This document shows positions 54,432 through 63,641 of a DNA stretch of 64,000 nucleotides, piece by piece; the stretch's first letter is position 1, and every line of letters starts with the position of its first letter. The notes beneath the pieces were generated by a model. That model was not told the origin of the DNA and did not search any database. It saw nothing but the letters and a program-made list of their open reading frames with translations. The stretch is taken from positions 1-64,000 of the forward strand of contig CANLRB010000013.1 of assembly GCA_947493455.1 (NCBI GenBank), in the 5' to 3' direction. Position numbers and translations under genes: made by a program. This stretch comes from an uncultured Pseudoalteromonas sp. GTDB lineage: Bacteria; Pseudomonadota; Gammaproteobacteria; Enterobacterales; Alteromonadaceae.

Positions 54432-55271
54432 ATGTCCACAGAGAATGCACTACTGACGATATTAGTCGAAAAAATTAATAACGATACGCTAGTTTTACCA
54501 ACCTTGCCTGAAGTGGCGATTAAAGTTCGTGAAGCGGCCGATAACCCTGACGTCAACTTGATGGAAATGAGCGATGTTATCACTCATGATCCGGCACTGT
54601 CGGCGCGTATGATTAAAGTTGCAAACAGTGCTTTTTTAGGTCGAGCCGTGAAAGTGTCAACACTCAATCAAGCTGTTACACGAATTGGTTTACGACAAAT
54701 AAAAAATATTGCAACGGCAATGGCGATGGAACAGTTGTTCGTGTCGAAAAACCCTGTCGTGAAAGAGTATTTATCGAAGAGTTGGCAAGTCACACTCGAT
54801 GTTGCGGCGCACGCGATTGCGTTATTGCACACATATGTAAAAGAAAATAAGCACAGCCCGTTAAATGTCGACACGATTACGCTTGCATCATTAGTTTATA
54901 ATATTGGTATTTTGCCTATATTAACTGAAGCCGAGCGCCATCAAGAAGTCTTTGCTAATCCTGCTTTTTTGGGCCAAGCAATTCAAAAACTAGGCGGTAA
55001 GGTCGGCGGCCAAATCATGCGCGCATGGGGTTTTACCGAAGATTTTGTTGAAGTGGCTGAAAGTTGGTCGAATGCTGGGTATAAACCGGAAAATCCGTGT
55101 TATGTTGATTTTATTCGCATGGCCGCGATTAGCCAAGATGTGTTAAAAGTTGCTGATAAACAAGTTGTATTGGCTGGTTACGTTGAAAAAGGTGTTTTGA
55201 GTTCGTTAGAGCTATTCGATAATGAGGATTACGTCGCGCTACACGCCGATATTCGCGCAATGTTTGCCTAA
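54432..55271 (+). CDS. HDOD-domain signalling protein
   Basis: A 279-residue cytoplasmic protein consisting of one HDOD domain (~10-210), an HD-related non-enzymatic domain linked to chemotaxis, cyclic-di-GMP signalling and stress regulation. TLVLPTLPEVAIKVREAADN, MSDVITHDPALSARMIKVAN and VSTLNQAVTRIGLRQIKNIA are classic. The HD residues themselves are not conserved, as usual. The long frame starts at TTG 54303, but ATG 54432 (MSTENALLTILVEKIN) with AGGAAA upstream matches relatives. Its direct role is unknown. Confidence 0.88.
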   Translation: MSTENALLTILVEKINNDTLVLPTLPEVAIKVREAADNPDVNLMEMSDVITHDPALSARMIKVANSAFLGRAVKVSTLNQAVTRIGLRQIKNIATAMAMEQLFVSKNPVVKEYLSKSWQVTLDVAAHAIALLHTYVKENKHSPLNVDTITLASLVYNIGILPILTEAERHQEVFANPAFLGQAIQKLGGKVGGQIMRAWGFTEDFVEVAESWSNAGYKPENPCYVDFIRMAAISQDVLKVADKQVVLAGYVEKGVLSSLELFDNEDYVALHADIRAMFA

Positions 55272-55322
55272 CCAGTTTGGCGTAATAAGAGTGCCAGTGT
55301 CGCCACTGGCACCGAGTTGAAA

Positions 55323-56234
55323 TTAAATTTTTTCGTCAGGCTCACCAAGAGCACGGACTAAGCTTTCGAGCATTTCTTTTATTTCGTTGCTGGCGAGCAT
55401 AAAGTCAGCATCGAGTTTAACGGCAAGGTCTTCTTTTGGAATATCTGCGTTTTCTTCTTTTAATACATCTGCATAGTTTACGCGTTTAATCGAACCATCT
55501 TCTATTAGCATAAAGCGCAGACGTTCTTGCCAGTCGAGGGCTAACTTAGTGACGACTTTGCCATTTGCCAAATGGTTTGTAATTTCATCTGAGCTTAGAT
55601 CATGTTGTTTTAAAACAACTTTTGCACCATTTTCTTCAGGTTCTATAAGTTCGGCATCGAGCCCAATTTCAAACGTTTCAGGCATGTCATATGTTTTAAG
55701 CCAATTAGTCAAAAACAGTGACAGGTCATAGTTTACAAATGCTGGAACAACGGGTAGAGAACCTAGCGACTTGCGCAACAGAGCTAAAAGTTCTTCTGCT
55801 TTATTAAAGCTGGCGCTATTTACAATTAGCCAGCCATTTTTTTGGTCAATAAACGCAAACTGCAAACTTGACTTTTTAAATGCCTGAGGTAATAAACTAT
55901 GGATTAGATTTTCTTTCAGTTCGTCTTTTTCTTTCTTTTTTACAGGTCTATTTTCTGCGGTTTCAATTTGCTCTATTTTCTCTGCCAGTAAATCGTTAAT
56001 CACAGCGGGTGGCAGGACTTTTTCTTCACGCTTTGCACATACCAAAATTGAGTCGCTTGAGAAGTGAGAGAGCATTTGGCCATGCTTGCCAAGTGCTTTG
56101 GTCCAACCAAAAGTGCTTAAGTCTTGATTTCCGCAAGGGCGAAATTTGTCTTGCTCTAAAGCGGTTTCGAACGATTCTTGTTCATATGATACGTCTTGCT
56201 TAAATCGATAGCAGATAAGGTTACTAAACCACAT
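55323..56234 (-). CDS. rdgC: Recombination-associated protein RdgC
   Basis: A 303-residue ring-shaped, non-specific DNA-binding protein that limits RecA activity and is needed for growth of recombination-deficient cells. Family segments are MWFSNLICYRFKQDV, FRPCGNQDLSTFGWTKALGK (~31-50), VLPPAVINDLLAEKIEQIE, LPQAFKKSSLQFAFID and the C-terminal FMLASNEIKEMLESLVRALG. It matches E. coli RdgC (303) in length. It lies between the HDOD gene (convergent) and the sensor-kinase gene on the same strand, which is separated by a terminator. Confidence 0.96.
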   Translation of the reverse strand: MWFSNLICYRFKQDVSYEQESFETALEQDKFRPCGNQDLSTFGWTKALGKHGQMLSHFSSDSILVCAKREEKVLPPAVINDLLAEKIEQIETAENRPVKKKEKDELKENLIHSLLPQAFKKSSLQFAFIDQKNGWLIVNSASFNKAEELLALLRKSLGSLPVVPAFVNYDLSLFLTNWLKTYDMPETFEIGLDAELIEPEENGAKVVLKQHDLSSDEITNHLANGKVVTKLALDWQERLRFMLIEDGSIKRVNYADVLKEENADIPKEDLAVKLDADFMLASNEIKEMLESLVRALGEPDEKI

Positions 56235-56293
56235 GTTTATTTGGCCTATTTGAATTTAGATATAGCGGCAGAGTAGCAGGGTTAAGCACAATA

Positions 56294-56318
56294 AAAAAGC
56301 GCCAATTAGGCGCTTTTT
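56294..56318 (-). terminator. Terminator of the sensor kinase gene
   Basis: A 10-bp stem, AAAAAGCGCC with GGCGCTTTTT and a 5-base loop. T-rich on the minus strand; separates the kinase gene from rdgC. Confidence 0.88.
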
Positions 56319-56331
56319 ACTCGATGATGAT

Positions 56332-58095
56332 TTATTCAGCTAACATACTCATTGGCGATGGCATATCTTTCGGGAAAGATATTTCATAAGTCAGGCCTTT
56401 TCCAATTTCGCTGGTGGCAGTGATATCACCACCCAGTGTTTGTTTTACGAGGTTAAAGGTTATATGTGTACCGAGCCCACTACCACCTTGCTCTCTGCGC
56501 GTTGTGAAAAACGGGTCAAATAGTTTGTCGAGTTGCTCTTGTGAAACACCGCGACCGTCATCGCGATACGTAATTCTTACTTCACCGTCGTGTTCTGAAA
56601 TGGCAATATCAATCGAACCTGCATTAACTCCTTCAAAGCCATGAATGAGTGAATTCATAATTAAGTTTGTAAATATTTGGCTTATTGCACCTGCCGGTAA
56701 ATTCAACTTCAAATCATCAGGACAATGTATGTTTATCTTATGCATTGTCTTTTTTAATTTCGGCTGTAAGGAGCGAATGATTTCACTCAGGTACTCTTTT
56801 AAATTAATATTACGAACTGCTTCACTTGCTTGGTCAACCGCGATCTGTTTAAAGCTCGCAACAAGCTCTGAAGCACGTTCTAGGTTGGTTGCCAATAAGC
56901 TAGTGCTTTGTTTGGCATCGCGAATAAATTCTTCCAGTGCTTTCGGTGAAAGTGATTTATCTTGGTATGCTATTTCAATTTGATTGAGCCGCTCTTCTAA
57001 AAATGAGGTTGCAGTCACGCCAATGCCAACAGGGGTGTTTATATCGTGTGTAATACCCGCAACCAATCCGCCGAGTGCGGCCATTTTCTCAGAACCAACG
57101 AGTCGTTCTTGGGCTAGATTGAGTTCATCGACATAACGGGTCAGTTCGTCTTGCTTTTGCAGCAGCTCTGACTCTGTTGTTTTTCGTCTATCGACTTCTT
57201 CTGTGAGTGTGAGTTTTTGCTTTTCTAACTCATACTTTTGTTGTTGTAGGTCCATCATGGCTTGGCTCAAATTTGACGTTTTTCGCGCAACTTCTTGTTC
57301 GAGCATTAGGTTTTGCTGATCTAACTTTTCGTTGGTTGAAACTAGTTGTTTTTGTGTTGCCTCAAGCTGATTTTTATAATCAATAACTTTGTCAATTAGG
57401 TTATTGAAAGAGTATTCCATGATTTTTAATTCATTGTGCTCGGTTGTGTGCACACTGACCTGCACGCCTTCTAAGTTATCGAGCTCTAGTTCTTCAATTT
57501 GGTGCGTTAAGTCTGTTAATGGTTCTGTAAGTAAGCGTCTAAATGCCATCAAAAACAGAATAATTAAAAAAGTCGTTTTGATTAGGGCGTTACCAACTAA
57601 GAAATAAATCGATACCATAATCCGACTAAGCACAACATTACGGCTTGAAAACAGAGTTACATCACCAACTTGCGTTGCTCGGCCTGAAAATTCAAAAATC
57701 AGTGGAAAGGTATATCCAAATAAACCTGAAGAGGTTTGTTGAACAAGCTGTGGCTTCACTACTAAGGTATCGTTATACGCATCACCAATATCAATTGATT
57801 GGCCAAGTTGAGAGATGATTTCGCCGGAGTCGTCACGCACGATAACCCCTTCAATTGTCGGCATCGCAAGCAGACCTTCGGCAATGGTTCTAGTTTGTTG
57901 CGTATTCAACTCCCATATCGCGCGGGTCAAACTACCTGAAAAGGTTTTTTGAAAGGTCGACAGTTCATTTTGAATATGGTCTTTTGAGTTATGGTATTCC
58001 GCAATAACCTGTCCGCATGTAACCACAAACGTGAGGATAAAGTAAACGGACAATACGCTGGTTAACAACCTTTTTGATAAACTCTTACTTAGCAT
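56332..58095 (-). CDS. Membrane sensor histidine kinase
   Basis: A 587-residue kinase. Membrane helices at ~10-30 and ~160-185 flank a periplasmic sensor of about 125 residues. A long coiled coil (~215-335, QKQLVSTNEKLDQQNLMLEQ...) follows. The dimerisation/phosphoacceptor region reads LGGLVAGITHDINTPVGIG (His ~350), the HATPase has the N box NLIMNSLIHG (~480) and G boxes DDGRGV and GGSGLGTHI (~525-550). It belongs to the class with NTPVGIG after the H box, often paired with separate receivers. The divergent receiver gene at 58343 is its likely partner by position. No receiver is fused. Confidence 0.93.
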   Translation of the reverse strand: MLSKSLSKRLLTSVLSVYFILTFVVTCGQVIAEYHNSKDHIQNELSTFQKTFSGSLTRAIWELNTQQTRTIAEGLLAMPTIEGVIVRDDSGEIISQLGQSIDIGDAYNDTLVVKPQLVQQTSSGLFGYTFPLIFEFSGRATQVGDVTLFSSRNVVLSRIMVSIYFLVGNALIKTTFLIILFLMAFRRLLTEPLTDLTHQIEELELDNLEGVQVSVHTTEHNELKIMEYSFNNLIDKVIDYKNQLEATQKQLVSTNEKLDQQNLMLEQEVARKTSNLSQAMMDLQQQKYELEKQKLTLTEEVDRRKTTESELLQKQDELTRYVDELNLAQERLVGSEKMAALGGLVAGITHDINTPVGIGVTATSFLEERLNQIEIAYQDKSLSPKALEEFIRDAKQSTSLLATNLERASELVASFKQIAVDQASEAVRNINLKEYLSEIIRSLQPKLKKTMHKINIHCPDDLKLNLPAGAISQIFTNLIMNSLIHGFEGVNAGSIDIAISEHDGEVRITYRDDGRGVSQEQLDKLFDPFFTTRREQGGSGLGTHITFNLVKQTLGGDITATSEIGKGLTYEISFPKDMPSPMSMLAE

Positions 58096-58342
58096 TTAGT
58101 AACCAGAACCCCGTAGTTATAAGACTTGAATAATGCACTATAAACTTAGCTAATATTATGCGAAAAATAAATAATTATTATGCAAATTGTTGCTATTAAA
58201 TAAAAACTTAACGTAATTCTAGTCTATTTTTAATTTTTCGTCGTTTTTATTGCAATAAAAGTTACATTTATTTGCCATGCTAGCGTATGCTAGTTTTGAC
58301 TTTATATTGACGTTCTAGATTGTACAACTTGGCTGAGGTTAA

Positions 58343-58708
58343 ATGAAATTTCCTGTTTTAATATGTGATGATTCTCGTGTCGCTCGCAATCAAGTCGCGA
58401 AGATATTATCGCAAAATACAGATTTTGAAATTTTAAAAGCAAGCAATGGCGAAGAAGCTTGTCAGATTATCGCAAATCAAGAAATTGGTTTGCTTTGCCT
58501 TGATCTCACTATGCCTGTGCTAGACGGAGTAGGTTTACTAACCAAGTTAAATCAACATAAAAAATTACCTCATACTGTGGTTATTTCGGCAGATATTCAA
58601 ACTCAAATGCGCGAGCGGGTAGCACAGTTAGGGGCCATTGGATTTATCGAAAAGCCTGTTTCTGAAAACGTGCTGCAGGCCATATTGCATAAATTTGGCA
58701 TTTACTAA
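58343..58708 (+). CDS. Single-domain response regulator (CheY-like)
   Basis: A 121-residue receiver without output domain. The acidic pair DD (~9-10 in VLICDDSRVARN), phospho-acceptor Asp ~53 in CLDLTMPVLDG, Ser/Thr ~82 (VVISAD) and Lys ~103 (FIEKPVS) are all present, so it should be phosphorylatable. As a single domain it may act by protein contact, as CheY does, or in a relay. It is divergent from the sensor kinase with about 250 AT-rich bases between. GAGG precedes the ATG. The thr operon begins downstream. Confidence 0.92.
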   Translation: MKFPVLICDDSRVARNQVAKILSQNTDFEILKASNGEEACQIIANQEIGLLCLDLTMPVLDGVGLLTKLNQHKKLPHTVVISADIQTQMRERVAQLGAIGFIEKPVSENVLQAILHKFGIY

Positions 58709-58785
58709 GGTATAATATTTCAAAATGGAATAAATTATCTTTTTTTATAGTTGACTTTATTTTCACTCTTCGGCAGTCTAGCGAT

Positions 58786-58845
58786 ATGAAACAAATTAAT
58801 TTAGTACACACCACCATTATTACAACCATTATCCTAACTGGATAG
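58786..58845 (+). CDS. thrL: thr operon leader peptide
   Basis: A 19-residue reading frame, MKQINLVHTTIITTIILTG, ending in TAG just before the attenuator. It contains five Thr and six Ile codons, the two amino acids made through this pathway, as in E. coli ThrL (which is also Thr/Ile rich). Ribosome stalling at these codons when Thr-tRNA or Ile-tRNA is short would free the downstream antiterminator. The ribosome site is weak, and a TATAAT at 58711 is a possible -10 for the operon. Confidence 0.85.
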   Translation: MKQINLVHTTIITTIILTG

Positions 58846-58907
58846 TGGCATAGGTCTGTACGCAAAATTTAAAGGCCTGTGCTCACTAAGAGCACAGGCC
58901 TTTTTTC
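58826..58907 (+). promoter_or_regulatory. Transcription attenuator of the thr operon
   Basis: Three mutually related structures can be read. Pause hairpin: CCATTATCC (58826-58834) pairs with GGATAGTGG (58840-58848), one G-U. Antiterminator: GCATAGGTCT (58848-58857) pairs with AGGCCTGTGC (58873-58882), ten pairs including two wobbles. Terminator: AAAGGCCTGTGCTC (58871-58884) with GAGCACAGGCCTTT (58890-58903), followed by T. A ribosome at the leader stop codon would cover 58848-58857 and let the terminator form; a stalled ribosome upstream would not. Confidence 0.85.
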
Positions 58908-58928
58908 GTTTTTGGAATGAGGAAAAAT

Positions 58929-61346
58929 ATGAAAGTTTTAAAATTTGGGGGGTCGTCACTTGCTGACTTTGCTTGTTTACAACGCGTAGCGTCTCTTGCA
59001 AAAGGCCAGTTGGAAGATGAAATCTTACTTGTACTCTCTGCACCCGGTGGCATGACTGATAGTTTAGTCGAGCTTACGCAATTAGCTGAATCAGGAAAAA
59101 GCTATGAGTTAGCTTGGCAAGCGTTAGAAGCACGTTGTAACGACTTAAAAGAGCAAGTTTCACAAATAGCTTCGGTTGAATATTGGCCCGATTTTTCGAA
59201 TTTAAAACAAAAGCTTGATGGCGTTGCGCTATTACAGCAATGTCCAAACTCAGTTAGGGCGTTTGTGATTAGCTTTGGTGAGCGTGTCAGCGTGTCACTG
59301 ATGCACGCATTACTCAATGAGTTCTCCCCTATTTACTTGGAAGCAACAAAGTGTATCGCATCGGACAACCAGTTTTTAGATGCGCAAGTTGACCTTACCG
59401 TTTCGGAAAAACAATTTAGGCAGCAAGTGTCATCACAACAGAGCCGAGTATACATTATGCCCGGGTTTACTGCCGCCTCGCCGCAAGGTGAATTAACTAC
59501 GTTAGGCCGTAACGGTTCTGACTATTCTGCGGCAATAGCGGCAGCGTGTTTAGATGCGCAAGTATGTCAGATTTGGACTGATGTCGACGGTGTTTATAGC
59601 GCAGATCCTCGTTTCATTAAATCGGCGACTAAGATTGACCAATTAAGTTACAAAGAGGCAATGGAGCTGTCTTATTTTGGGGCCAAAGTATTGCACCCTA
59701 AAACCATTTTACCGTGTGCTAAGAAAAATGTGCCATGCGAGATTAAAAATACTCACAATCCCGATGTCCCAGGAAGCATTATTAGCGAATGTTCAGGCAG
59801 TGATGACGAGCCAGTAAAAGCGATTTCCTCATTGCAAGGTTTAGCCATGATCACTGTGTCGGGTCCTGGTATGAAAGGAAAAGTCGGTATGGCATCGCGG
59901 GTATTTAACGCGCTAGCTCAAGACGATATTTCGATAGTATTAATTACGCAATCTTCCTGTGAATTTAGTATTAGCTTTTGCGTGCATCAAGTTGACTTGT
60001 TGACTGCGTTATCAGGGTTAGAGCGCGCTTTTCAACTTGAAGTCGATGCCGGTTTGATTGAACCTTTTGAGGTCAAACAAGATTTATCAATTGTCACATT
60101 GGTCGGTGATAATATGCGTGCACATAAAGGGCTCGCGGCTAAGTTTTTTGCATCACTGGCACAAGCGCAAGTCAATATCGTGGCCATCGCACAAGATTCA
60201 ACTGAAAGTGCAATTTCAGCTGTCGTTAAAGCAAAGCGTTGCAATGATGCGGTTAAAGTATGTCATGAGAATTTCTTTTCGCATATGCCGTCTATCGATG
60301 TGTTTTTACTCGGTTGTGGCTTAGTTGGTAAAGAACTTGTAGCGCAAATACAGCGCCAACAAGCATTTTTGGCAGAACGCCATATCAAACTAAATCTCTA
60401 TGGTGTGGCAAATTCAAGGCAGTTACTGTTGGATGTCGATGGTATCGATTTTAATAATTGGCAAATGCAATTAGCTGATAGCAATCAAGCGTTTGATTTA
60501 CAGATTGTTGAGAACTTTGTTAAAGAGAACCATTTAATTAATCCGGTACTGGTGGATTGTTCTTCGTCAGATCAACTCGCTGCACAATATGTCGACTTTA
60601 TAAATGCCGGCTTTCATGTTGTGGCGGCAAATAAAAAGGCAAATACGAGCTCACAAGCCTATTACCATGCACTGACGCAGGCGTGTCAAAAAACACAACG
60701 TAAATTTTTGTACGAGACAAACGTAGGTGCTGGCTTACCGGTATTAGACAACTTGCAGCTTTTATTTGGCGCAGGCGATAAGTTGATTAGTTTTAACGGC
60801 ATTTTAAGTGGCTCGCTGTCGTATATGTTTGGCGAACTTGAAGATGGCCTTAGCCTGAGTGAAGCAACAACACAAGCAAAACAAAATGGCTTTACAGAGC
60901 CTGATCCTCGTGATGATTTATCTGGTACCGATGTGGCGAGAAAGCTGTTAATTATCGCTCGTGAATCGGGATTAGAACTGGAACTTGACGATATTGAGGT
61001 TGAAGCTGTGGTACCTGAAAGCTTTGCGCCGAACACCAGTGTTGACGAATTTATGGCACGTCTACCAGAACTCGATGACGCATTTGCGAAAAAAATGGCC
61101 GATGCCAAAGCGCAAAATCAAGTTTTGCGATATGTTGGTTCAATTGAAAATGGTCGTTGTAAAGTCGGCATTCAAGGGGTGTCAAAACAAGATGCACTGC
61201 ACAGTGTGCGTGACGGTGAAAACGCACTCGCTATTTTAAGTCACTATTATCAGCCTAGACCTTTTGTAATTAGAGGGTATGGCGCTGGTGCTGAAGTCAC
61301 TGCGGCCGGTGTCTTTTCGGATATTCTAAAAACGGCGGGGGGTTAA
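58929..61346 (+). CDS. thrA: Bifunctional aspartokinase I / homoserine dehydrogenase I
   Basis: An 805-residue fusion that phosphorylates aspartate and reduces aspartate semialdehyde to homoserine. Aspartokinase (~1-290) shows [13 protein letters not shown] and the Thr/Asp region [13 protein letters not shown]. Two ACT domains (~310-450: [20 protein letters not shown]) give threonine feedback. Homoserine dehydrogenase (~460-805) has [17 protein letters not shown] (NAD(P) site) and the catalytic [17 protein letters not shown] and [23 protein letters not shown] 58929 has TGAGGA seven bases before it and is chosen over 58917. It is first in thrABC under the attenuator. Confidence 0.97.
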   Translation: MKVLKFGGSSLADFACLQRVASLAKGQLEDEILLVLSAPGGMTDSLVELTQLAESGKSYELAWQALEARCNDLKEQVSQIASVEYWPDFSNLKQKLDGVALLQQCPNSVRAFVISFGERVSVSLMHALLNEFSPIYLEATKCIASDNQFLDAQVDLTVSEKQFRQQVSSQQSRVYIMPGFTAASPQGELTTLGRNGSDYSAAIAAACLDAQVCQIWTDVDGVYSADPRFIKSATKIDQLSYKEAMELSYFGAKVLHPKTILPCAKKNVPCEIKNTHNPDVPGSIISECSGSDDEPVKAISSLQGLAMITVSGPGMKGKVGMASRVFNALAQDDISIVLITQSSCEFSISFCVHQVDLLTALSGLERAFQLEVDAGLIEPFEVKQDLSIVTLVGDNMRAHKGLAAKFFASLAQAQVNIVAIAQDSTESAISAVVKAKRCNDAVKVCHENFFSHMPSIDVFLLGCGLVGKELVAQIQRQQAFLAERHIKLNLYGVANSRQLLLDVDGIDFNNWQMQLADSNQAFDLQIVENFVKENHLINPVLVDCSSSDQLAAQYVDFINAGFHVVAANKKANTSSQAYYHALTQACQKTQRKFLYETNVGAGLPVLDNLQLLFGAGDKLISFNGILSGSLSYMFGELEDGLSLSEATTQAKQNGFTEPDPRDDLSGTDVARKLLIIARESGLELELDDIEVEAVVPESFAPNTSVDEFMARLPELDDAFAKKMADAKAQNQVLRYVGSIENGRCKVGIQGVSKQDALHSVRDGENALAILSHYYQPRPFVIRGYGAGAEVTAAGVFSDILKTAGG

Positions 61347-61347
61347 G

Positions 61348-62307
61348 ATGATTGAAGTTTTTGCTCCTGCTTCAAGTGGTAATTTTGCCGTTGGCTTTGA
61401 TGTGTTAGGTGCAGCCCTTGCGCCTGTTGATGGCACCTTGTTAGGTGATGTTGTTGCGATTGCTGCGAGTTCTTCTGGGCAAGATGAGTTTTTATGTAGT
61501 GGCGATTATGCAGAAAAATTATCCGGCCCTAAAGAAGATAACCTGGCTTATCAGTGCTTGATACATTTTAGAGAGCATGTAGCCAGTGACATGCCAGCAT
61601 GTCGCCTTGAATTAAAGAAAAACTTACCGATAGGTTCAGGCTTAGGCTCGAGTGCGTGTTCGGTCGTAGCTGCGTTTGTGGCGCTGGATAAATATGCCAA
61701 CACACAACTTTCACAGAATGCATTATTAGAACTGATGGCTGATTTTGAAGAAAAGGTAAGCGGTGGTCGACACTACGACAATATTGCTCCCTGCTATTTA
61801 GGTGGATTGCAGTTATGCGGCGACCTAATTCCAGAAAAATCGTTAGCGATTCCACACGATGAAAACTGGCAATTAGTTGTCGCTTACCCTGGTTTTGCAC
61901 TCAATACGGCAAAAGCACGAGAGGTCTTACCGAAGCAAGTCGCGATGCACACAAGTATTGATTATGGACAGCGCTTAAGCGCCTTTACGACACTATGTTT
62001 CGGTGGTGATTTCGATAAGGCGGTTACGTTGATGAAAGATGACTTGGCTGAACCGTATCGACAAGACTTAATTGCTGGGTTTACGCAAGCGCGCGATACA
62101 TTACCAAAGTTGGGAGCTGACGTAATAGCAATTTCGGGAGCTGGGCCAACATTACTGGCACTGACAAAGTCGGCAAAACAAGCGCAAGCAATTGACGCTT
62201 GGTTAAAAGATAATTATTTAAATGAACAAGGTTTTAGCCACATTTGTAAAATTGACAATGATGGCACACGTATAATAAATAAAGGGGAAAATGATGTTGT
62301 TGCATAA
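61348..62307 (+). CDS. thrB: Homoserine kinase
   Basis: A GHMP-superfamily kinase of 319 residues that forms O-phosphohomoserine. MIEVFAPASSGNFAVGFDVL (N-terminal strand), LPIGSGLGSSACSVVAAFVA (ATP phosphate loop, ~91-110) and the C-terminal ISGAGPTLLAL (~268-278) are diagnostic. The ATG comes one base after the thrA stop, and its 3' end overlaps thrC by 14 bases, so all three genes are translationally coupled. Confidence 0.96.
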   Translation: MIEVFAPASSGNFAVGFDVLGAALAPVDGTLLGDVVAIAASSSGQDEFLCSGDYAEKLSGPKEDNLAYQCLIHFREHVASDMPACRLELKKNLPIGSGLGSSACSVVAAFVALDKYANTQLSQNALLELMADFEEKVSGGRHYDNIAPCYLGGLQLCGDLIPEKSLAIPHDENWQLVVAYPGFALNTAKAREVLPKQVAMHTSIDYGQRLSAFTTLCFGGDFDKAVTLMKDDLAEPYRQDLIAGFTQARDTLPKLGADVIAISGAGPTLLALTKSAKQAQAIDAWLKDNYLNEQGFSHICKIDNDGTRIINKGENDVVA

Positions 62308-63577
62308 TCTTAAAGACGCCGAGCAGGTGGTGTCGTTTGTAGAAGCCGTTAAAGTAGGATTAGGCAATAATCAGGGCGTATTTTTCCCTCAGAGCATAGC
62401 TCCGCTTGCCGATGTTGATGCTTTGTTAGAACTTGATTTTGTTGGTCGCAGTAGCAAAGTTCTGTCGCATTTGATTGGTGACGAAATACCACAGAGCACA
62501 ATAGCAAGCATGGTAAAAAATGCCTTTAACTTTCCAGCTGAGTTAGTCAAAGTAGAAGAAAACGTATATTGCCTTGAACTCTTTCATGGCCCAACATTAG
62601 CGTTTAAAGACTTTGGTGGCCGCTTTATGGCCGAATGCTTATCCGTATTTAATGAGGGTAATAAAACCACCATATTAACTGCAACGAGTGGTGACACTGG
62701 GGCGGCTGTAGCGCATGCTTTTTACGGTAAAAAAGATATTGATGTGGTCATTTTATACCCTAAAGGCAAGATCTCTTTGGCACAACAAAAGCTCTTTACG
62801 ACCTTAGGAAACAATATTCATTGTTACGCAGTTGAAGGCAGTTTTGACGATTGTCAGGCGATGGTTAAACACGCCTTTTTAGATGATGAAATAAAACAGC
62901 GTTTAGGCTTAAATTCAGCTAACTCAATCAATATTAGCCGTTTGCTCGCCCAAGTTTGTTATTATTTTGAAGCTGTCGCGCAACTTCCGAGTGAGCAAAG
63001 AGAAAAAGCCCACATTTCTGTGCCAAGCGGTAACTTTGGTAATGTTTGTGCGGCAATGATCGCGGCAAGCCTTGGCTTACCTGTTGCTAAGTTATCGGCA
63101 ACGACTAATCAAAATGATACTGTACCACGCTATTTGGCATCAAAAGAGTGGGCGCCGAATGACACCCTAGAGTCTCTATCGAACGCAATGGATGTTAGTA
63201 AACCGAACAACTGGCCACGCGTTCAGTTTATGCTAGACAATGACTGGTTTAACTATGAAAACTTTTACTCTCACAGTGTCGGTGAGGATGAAACAAAAGC
63301 CATCATGCAACAGGTTTATGATAATGGTTATTTGGCAGAGCCTCACACTGCAATTGCTTATCAAGGACTAAAGCAAGATTTAGCAAGTGATGGCGTGGGT
63401 GTGTTCTTGTCGACGGCACATCCGGCTAAATTTAAAGAATCAGTTGAAGAGATTTTAAATATTGATTTAGCAATGCCAAAACCGCTCGCTGATGCGTTGG
63501 CAAAGCCCTGCTTAGCGCAAGAACTTGTTAATGACTATCAGGTATTAAGAGAGCAACTATTGGCTAAATTAGGCTAG
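62294..63577 (+). CDS. thrC: Threonine synthase
   Basis: A PLP enzyme of 427 residues that turns O-phosphohomoserine into threonine. The PLP lysine is in FHGPTLAFKDFGGRFMAE (~98-115, Lys in AFKDFG), and the phosphate-binding TATSGDTGAAVAHAFYGK (~127-144) and SINISRLLAQVCYYF segments are typical. Either ATG 62291 or 62294 could be used; GGGG at 62284-62287 gives better spacing to 62294. It ends the operon before a hairpin. Confidence 0.96.
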   Translation: MLLHNLKDAEQVVSFVEAVKVGLGNNQGVFFPQSIAPLADVDALLELDFVGRSSKVLSHLIGDEIPQSTIASMVKNAFNFPAELVKVEENVYCLELFHGPTLAFKDFGGRFMAECLSVFNEGNKTTILTATSGDTGAAVAHAFYGKKDIDVVILYPKGKISLAQQKLFTTLGNNIHCYAVEGSFDDCQAMVKHAFLDDEIKQRLGLNSANSINISRLLAQVCYYFEAVAQLPSEQREKAHISVPSGNFGNVCAAMIAASLGLPVAKLSATTNQNDTVPRYLASKEWAPNDTLESLSNAMDVSKPNNWPRVQFMLDNDWFNYENFYSHSVGEDETKAIMQQVYDNGYLAEPHTAIAYQGLKQDLASDGVGVFLSTAHPAKFKESVEEILNIDLAMPKPLADALAKPCLAQELVNDYQVLREQLLAKLG

Positions 63578-63591
63578 CCTTCATAACTCAA

Positions 63592-63628
63592 TAAGTATAA
63601 AGTCAGGGTTCAACTGGCTTTATACTTA
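63592..63628 (+). terminator. Hairpin after thrC
   Basis: A 15-bp stem, TAAGTATAAAGTCAG with CTGGCTTTATACTTA (one G-T) and a 7-base loop. There is no clear T tail, so it may be a weak terminator or mRNA 3' structure. Confidence 0.6.
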
Positions 63629-63641
63629 ATGAGTAAACACA

